A DNA stretch of 64,000 nucleotides from Halobellus limi (GTDB lineage Archaea; Halobacteriota; Halobacteria; Halobacteriales; Haloferacaceae): the NCBI RefSeq assembly GCF_004799685.1, contig NZ_CP031311.1, forward strand, positions 2,783,355 to 2,847,354, read 5' to 3'. Below are positions 60,087 to 64,000 of the stretch, piece by piece. Positions within the stretch are counted from its first letter, which is position 1; every line of letters begins with the position of its first letter. The notes under the pieces are model-generated. The model was given only the letters and a program-made list of their open reading frames with translations. It did no database searches and had not been told where the DNA came from. The position numbers and the translations under genes are program-made.

Positions 60087-60710
60087 CTACTCCGCGTCGG
60101 CGGCGTCGGATCCCGAGGGGGCGTCGGTTCCGGAGGGGGCGTCGGCACTCGCTTCCGGGTCGAGATCGCCCCGCCGCTGCAGGTACTCGCGCCCCTCCTC
60201 GGTCTCGGAGATCAGGTCGTCGAAGATCGCCGCGTCCGTCTTGAACTTGTGGAGGTTGTGGACGGATGTCGTCTCGAACTCGTCGATGACCTCGCCGTGG
60301 TCCTCGAAGAACGACGTCACCCACTCGTCCATCTGCTCGGTGCTCCGGAACTGGGTGATCAGCTGCCAGCGGTACTTGTGATCGGCGTTGAAGAACATCA
60401 GCACGTGAGGGTCCTCGACGAGCGCGTCGTAGCAGTCCTCCCAGTGATCCCTGAAGTTCGGATAGTGGAACGCGATTCGGAACACGTAGTGTTTGAACAG
60501 CGTCCGTCGGGGGACGACGGTCTTCCGAAAGAGCCCGTCGGTCTCCATCTCGCGCAGGAGCGTGTTCACGTGGTTGTGAGACAGCGAGATCCCGTACTCG
60601 TCTTTGAGGATCTCGCTGAGTTCTCGACTCGACGCGGTCGGGTTCGCGATTCGGGCCTGGAGGAGGATGAGATCCCGGGCGCCGATGTCGGCGAGTGTGT
60701 CATCGGACAT
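60087..60710 (-). CDS. Winged-helix transcriptional regulator (Lrp-like N-terminus)
   Basis: 207-residue putative regulator. Residues about 8-75 form a winged helix (DLILLQARIANPTASSRELSEIL, SHNHVNTLLREMETDGLF). The remainder (about 80-190) is an alpha/beta domain with FHYPNFRDHWEDCYDAL and PHVLMFFNADHKYRWQLITQF. I do not recognise this part, but its place after the helix recalls an Lrp/AsnC ligand domain. The C-terminal tail is low-complexity Asp/Ala/Pro/Ser. Located between the FAH and ADH genes. Start MSDDTLAD at 60710. Confidence 0.75.
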   Translation of the reverse strand: MSDDTLADIGARDLILLQARIANPTASSRELSEILKDEYGISLSHNHVNTLLREMETDGLFRKTVVPRRTLFKHYVFRIAFHYPNFRDHWEDCYDALVEDPHVLMFFNADHKYRWQLITQFRSTEQMDEWVTSFFEDHGEVIDEFETTSVHNLHKFKTDAAIFDDLISETEEGREYLQRRGDLDPEASADAPSGTDAPSGSDAADAE

Positions 60711-60871
60711 AGTGTTTCTTGAGCCTTTTCGGGGAGCCCTCAAAAGGACTGCGAGAACGGGCTCGGCGGTCTCACGAGCGGTCGCACCGCTGCTCGCGAC
60801 GCCTGTCGCCGCCTCGCATCGGCGATCGCAGTCGGGGCGTCCGGTCACCGGGACGCGGGCAGCGAGTCCTG

Positions 60872-60952
60872 ATACTGAGTACTCTCGTCTCGTACCGCCG
60901 AGCGCCGGCAACGGGGGGACACTCGGCGGTGAAGACCGAGAGTGACCAGTAT
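60872..60952. repeat. 81-bp palindromic element, copy 3
   Basis: Begins ATACTGAGTACTCTCG and ends CGAGAGTGACCAGTAT, with ACCGCCGAG...CTCGGCGGT as inner arms. Its last base is the A of the minus-strand ADH stop codon; read on that strand the gene ends TGATACTGGTCAC, as the IclR gene ends TGATACTGATTAC at copy 1. Same length as copy 1. Confidence 0.85.
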
Positions 60953-62049
60953 CAGCGGGCCCTCTCGTCGAATTCGACGACGCTTCGGATCACCTCCCCG
61001 GCGTCGAGCGCGGCGAACGCCTCGTCGAGTTCGTCGAGGTCGTACCGACGCGTGAGGACCGCGTCGAGATCCAGATCGCCGTTCAGATACATCCTGGCGT
61101 ACCGCGGGATGTCGACCCTGGGCTGCGTGAAGCCGACGATGTTACCCACGACGGAGATCCCCTTCGTGAACCGGCCGAGGTCGATCTCCGCGGGCGGCGT
61201 GCTGCTCGTGCCAGTGATCGCCGCCGTCCCGCCGGGGGCCAGCGACGCGATCGCCTGCTGGACCGTCTGCGGCGTGCCGATGCACTCGAAGGCGTAGTCG
61301 ACGCCGCCGGTCAGCGCCTCGATCTCGTCGACGGGATCGGTTTCGCCGGCGTTCACGGTGTGCGTCGCGCCGATCTCGGCCATCGTTTCGAGCGTGTCCG
61401 CGTCGAGGTCGACCGCGACGATCGTCCCCGCACTGACGGCCTTCGCCGCGAGGACGGCCCCCGCACCGACGCCGCCGCAGCCGAACACCGCGACCGACTC
61501 GCCGCCGTCGACCTCGGTGACGTTCGAGACCGCGCCGAGGCCGGTCGTGACGCCGCAGCCGAGGAGCGCCCCGGTCTCGAAGGGTACCTCGTCGGGGACG
61601 GGCACCACCTGGCGCTCGGGGACGACGGCCATGCTCGCGAACGACGACTGCGCGTAGAAGTGATCGATCGGCTCGCCGCCTCGGCTGAGACGGCGCGTCC
61701 CGTCCATCATCCGGCCGCGCGTCTCGCGTCGGGCCTGACAGAGATACGGACGACCGCTCCGGCAGCGTTCGCAGTCGCCGCAGGAGGGCAGCACCCAGAG
61801 CACGACGCGGTCTCCCGGTTCGACGGTCGCGACGCCGTCGCCGACGGCCTCGACGACGCCGGCGCCCTCGTGGCCGAGAACGATCGGGAAGTCCGTGTCC
61901 TCGCTCGTGTAGGCGTGGTAATCGGTGTGACAGACGCCCGTCGCGCGCACGTCCACGAGTACCTCGCCCGGTTCGGGATCCTCGAGCGTGACCGTCTCCA
62001 CCGCGTGTTCACCGGGACTGCGGACGACGGCCGCTTCGATCTCACGCAT
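60952..62049 (-). CDS. Zinc-dependent alcohol dehydrogenase (MDR family)
   Basis: 365-residue NAD(P)-dependent dehydrogenase. Catalytic zinc ligands: C40 in GVCHTD and H60 in LGHEGAG. Structural zinc: C90, C93, C96, C104 in SCGDCERCRSGRPYLC. The Rossmann loop is VFGCGGVGAGAVLAAK with acidic VDLDAD. The pattern is closest to class-III/formaldehyde or benzyl-alcohol dehydrogenases. Start set at MREIEAAVV (62049), the normal family N-terminus; the frame continues to 62085 without support. Divergent from the Rieske oxygenase genes, so it may oxidise an alcohol or diol in that pathway. Confidence 0.92.
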   Translation of the reverse strand: MREIEAAVVRSPGEHAVETVTLEDPEPGEVLVDVRATGVCHTDYHAYTSEDTDFPIVLGHEGAGVVEAVGDGVATVEPGDRVVLWVLPSCGDCERCRSGRPYLCQARRETRGRMMDGTRRLSRGGEPIDHFYAQSSFASMAVVPERQVVPVPDEVPFETGALLGCGVTTGLGAVSNVTEVDGGESVAVFGCGGVGAGAVLAAKAVSAGTIVAVDLDADTLETMAEIGATHTVNAGETDPVDEIEALTGGVDYAFECIGTPQTVQQAIASLAPGGTAAITGTSSTPPAEIDLGRFTKGISVVGNIVGFTQPRVDIPRYARMYLNGDLDLDAVLTRRYDLDELDEAFAALDAGEVIRSVVEFDERAR

Positions 62050-62245
62050 CTCGATCACCGTCCGCGTGACCGCACGGGACGACAACAGCGGTGGGCGCGG
62101 CTACCGAGTCCCCGTCGCCCGAATTCGGTGTCGGCCGGTTCATTGCCTTCCCATATGAACCGGAGCGTAATATAATTTTGGCCTTCTAGAATACAATAGA
62201 GTATTTTGATCCCGATAGAAATTACAAATACATCTATTCGCGGAA

Positions 62246-62253
62246 TATTTAAG
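62246..62253 (+). promoter_or_regulatory. TATA box of the ring-hydroxylating oxygenase genes
   Basis: TATTTAAG within an AT-rich stretch (62160-62260), 30 nt before the ATG at 62284, implying a very short leader and supporting MAAGDKPS as the start. Confidence 0.6.
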
Positions 62254-62283
62254 TATCTACACACTGAACCAAGAGGCGTAAGT

Positions 62284-63681
62284 ATGGCAGCAGGTGACAA
62301 ACCCAGCGCGACGGAACGAGCCCTCCAGGACGCTCGCGACTCGCTCGACGAGGGGTTCTTTCCGCTCGAGTTCTTCCACGACGAGGACCTCCACGACCTG
62401 GAGATGGAGCGCATCATCGGACAGTCGTGGGTGTTCATCGGTCACGAATCGGAGATCCCGGAGCCGGGCGACTACGCCCGTCGGTACATCGGCGACGACA
62501 CGTTCATCTTCGTACGCGACGAGAGCGGCGAGGTGAACCTGCTGTTCGATAGCTGTCGTCACCGCGGCGCGCAGGTCTGCCGCGCGGAGCAGGGCAACAC
62601 GTCGCACTTCCGGTGTCCGTATCACGGCTGGACGTACAAGAACGACGGCGAGGCCGCCGGCATCCCCCAGAAATCGAAGGCCTTCAAGAACCTCGACCGC
62701 TCGGAGTACGGGCTGGCGCACGTGCCCCGGTTGGAGAGTTACGAGGGCCTCGTGTTCGCCTCACTCGCCGAGGAGGGCCCGTCGCTCGACGAGTGGCTCG
62801 GCGACTTCAAGTGGTACTTCGACGTCCACATGAAGCTCCCCGAGGGCGGGATGGAGGTCATCGGCGAACCGCACCGTTGGGTCATCGACGCGAACTGGAA
62901 GACCATCGCGGACAACTTCAACGGCGACAGTTACCACACCGCGTGGGCCCACGGCTCGGTGCTCGACCTCGAACTCGGCGGCGAGGAGACGGTCGGTCAC
63001 GCGGGCACCGGCGACAGCCTCGACCGGCACATCCACTGCGACGGCCACACGACGAGTATGCGCGGCTTCGAGGGCGAGGACGTCTTCCTCACGTACCCCG
63101 ACGAGGTCGTCGAGGACCTGTTCACCAGAGAGGGCCTCTCCGATGCGCAGTGGCAACTGGCCCGGCAGGCGCTGTCGTTCACCGGCGCGATCTTCCCGAA
63201 CTTCGGGTTCCTCCACTTCGGCGACACTACCGACGATCCCGAGAAGGACGTCGCGCCCTTCTTCACCATCCGGAAGTGGCGGCCGCTCGGCCCCGATCAG
63301 ATGGAGCTGTGGAGCTGGGGGCTGGCCCCGAAGAACGCCCCCGAGGAGTTCAAACAGCGGATGTACAAGATGTACACCGCGAACTTCGGCCCGACGGGGA
63401 ACTTCGAGCAGGACGACGTGCCCATCTGGAAGGGCATCACCGACTCCGCCAGCGGGCAGTTCGCCAGCAGTCAGAACCTCCAGTTGAACTACCAGATGGG
63501 CCTCGAGTGGATGAGCGAGATGGACATCGACGAGGAGTGGCTCGGCCCCGGCTTCGCCTACTCGGAGAACCTCGAGGAGGGCGGGATGCGCCTGTTCCAC
63601 GAGCAGTGGTACGAGATGCTCGCGGGCAACGACCGGACCGACGCGACCGGGACGCCGATAAACCTCCAGGAGGACCGGTGA
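62284..63681 (+). CDS. Aromatic-ring-hydroxylating oxygenase, alpha (Rieske) subunit
   Basis: 465-residue catalytic subunit that dihydroxylates an aromatic ring with O2. The Rieske cluster has C91-x-H93 (SCRHRGA) and C111-x2-H114 (CPYHGW). The mononuclear iron site is NFNGDSYHTAWAH with H218 and H223 and the bridging Asp D215; the third ligand is a later Asp. The overall type resembles benzoate/toluate/biphenyl-class alpha subunits that pair with a beta subunit, which is encoded next with a one-base TGATG overlap. The reductase and ferredoxin are not in the window and may follow to the right. Confidence 0.95.
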   Translation: MAAGDKPSATERALQDARDSLDEGFFPLEFFHDEDLHDLEMERIIGQSWVFIGHESEIPEPGDYARRYIGDDTFIFVRDESGEVNLLFDSCRHRGAQVCRAEQGNTSHFRCPYHGWTYKNDGEAAGIPQKSKAFKNLDRSEYGLAHVPRLESYEGLVFASLAEEGPSLDEWLGDFKWYFDVHMKLPEGGMEVIGEPHRWVIDANWKTIADNFNGDSYHTAWAHGSVLDLELGGEETVGHAGTGDSLDRHIHCDGHTTSMRGFEGEDVFLTYPDEVVEDLFTREGLSDAQWQLARQALSFTGAIFPNFGFLHFGDTTDDPEKDVAPFFTIRKWRPLGPDQMELWSWGLAPKNAPEEFKQRMYKMYTANFGPTGNFEQDDVPIWKGITDSASGQFASSQNLQLNYQMGLEWMSEMDIDEEWLGPGFAYSENLEEGGMRLFHEQWYEMLAGNDRTDATGTPINLQEDR

Positions 63682-64000
63682 TGTTGGCCGAACGCGAATC
63701 GCAACTGGAAGCCCTGCTCGTCGAGCGCGAGGTCGAGCAGTTCCTCTACGAGGAGGCGGAACTGCTCGACAACCGCGAGCTCCACGAGTGGTTCGACCAC
63801 GTCGCCGACGACGTCAACTACCGGATGCCGCGGCGGCTGATGCGCGAGAACACCAGCAGCGTGTTCAGCGAACAGGGGTACTACTTCAACGAGGACTACG
63901 GCTCGCTGAAGGCCCGCGTCGAGCGCTTCGACTCCGAGTACGCGTGGGCGGAGCGCCCCCCGACGCGAACGCGCCGCTACGTCACCAACGTGCGCGTCAC
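63681..64000 (+). CDS. Aromatic-ring-hydroxylating oxygenase, beta subunit (3' truncated by window edge)
   Basis: First 106 residues of the small subunit: MLAERESQLEALLVEREVEQ, then FLYEEAELLDNRELHEWFDH and DDVNYRMPRRLMREN, characteristic of the SnoaL-like beta subunits of Rieske dioxygenases. The start codon overlaps the alpha-subunit stop (TGATG), so translation is coupled. The gene runs past the window end. An alpha-beta oxygenase of this class normally acts on benzoate-like or polycyclic substrates. Confidence 0.93.
   Translation, partial: MLAERESQLEALLVEREVEQFLYEEAELLDNRELHEWFDHVADDVNYRMPRRLMRENTSSVFSEQGYYFNEDYGSLKARVERFDSEYAWAERPPTRTRRYVTNVRV

Noticed and set aside
1-64000. tRNA or rRNA genes
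   Set aside because: No cloverleaf, T-loop or rRNA core sequence was recognised in any intergenic region on inspection; a tRNAscan run would settle it.
37011-64000. Insertion sequence or phage genes flanking the catabolic region
   Set aside because: Every sizeable frame is accounted for by metabolic, transport or regulatory genes; no transposase, integrase or capsid motifs were seen.

Overview
The window is haloarchaeal chromosome (class Halobacteria). The evidence is uniformly high GC, strongly acidic predicted proteins, archaeal information-processing genes (S24e, L15e, fused Kae1-Bud32, ABCE1, RtcA), TATA boxes placed 20-30 nt before start codons as in leaderless archaeal mRNAs, a haloarchaeal-type malate synthase and an HTH-10 (Bat-type) regulator. 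I found no rRNA, tRNA, CRISPR array, transposase or phage gene.

Layout. 0-36.6 kb is mostly core genome: the end of rps24e, kae1-bud32, an ITP pyrophosphatase, a chemotaxis transducer, a PIN-KH ATPase and a PAS histidine kinase; then hisE, an APC permease with a TrkA-like subunit, an F420:NADP reductase and leuS; then ubaA, an orphan fused nuoCD, mutS and a second TrkA-like protein. At 26.4-30.2 kb lies a sulfur-trafficking locus: two YeeE/YedE half-transporters and a rhodanese-metallo-beta-lactamase protein diverge from tusA, dsrE and a DrsH-like gene. It is followed by a stand-alone rhodanese, a 36-residue zinc-ribbon protein, rpl15e, an EMC6-like protein with abce1, and a uspA-rtcA pair.

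An AT-rich, gene-free stretch (36.6-37.0 kb) marks the change to an accessory catabolic region that continues past the right edge. It holds two copies of an amidohydrolase-acyl-CoA-ligase module (37.0-39.7 kb on the minus strand, 53.2-55.8 kb on the plus strand). The second copy continues into a TAXI-type TRAP transporter and a fumarylacetoacetate-hydrolase-family enzyme. Between the modules are a GMC oxidoreductase, malate synthase, an IclR regulator, a large FAD/Fe-S 2-hydroxyacid dehydrogenase, a DMT exporter, a class-V glyoxylate-type aminotransferase, a ThDP enzyme and a divergent LDH/MDH-like enzyme. The right end has a winged-helix regulator, a Zn alcohol dehydrogenase and the alpha and (partial) beta subunits of a Rieske ring-hydroxylating oxygenase. 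Together they suggest uptake, ring attack, CoA activation and cleavage of aromatic or related carboxylic acids, with products possibly entering metabolism through pyruvate and glyoxylate/malate. The substrate cannot be read from the sequence.

The most unusual content is non-coding. Three dispersed copies of an ~81-bp palindromic element sit at gene 3' ends, two of them supplying part of a stop codon. GAAACG repeat arrays with 15-bp and ~30-bp spacing lie upstream of both paralogous amidohydrolase operons. A 22-bp direct repeat lies upstream of the GMC gene. A ~165-bp structured repeat precedes both the DUF5808 gene and mutS.
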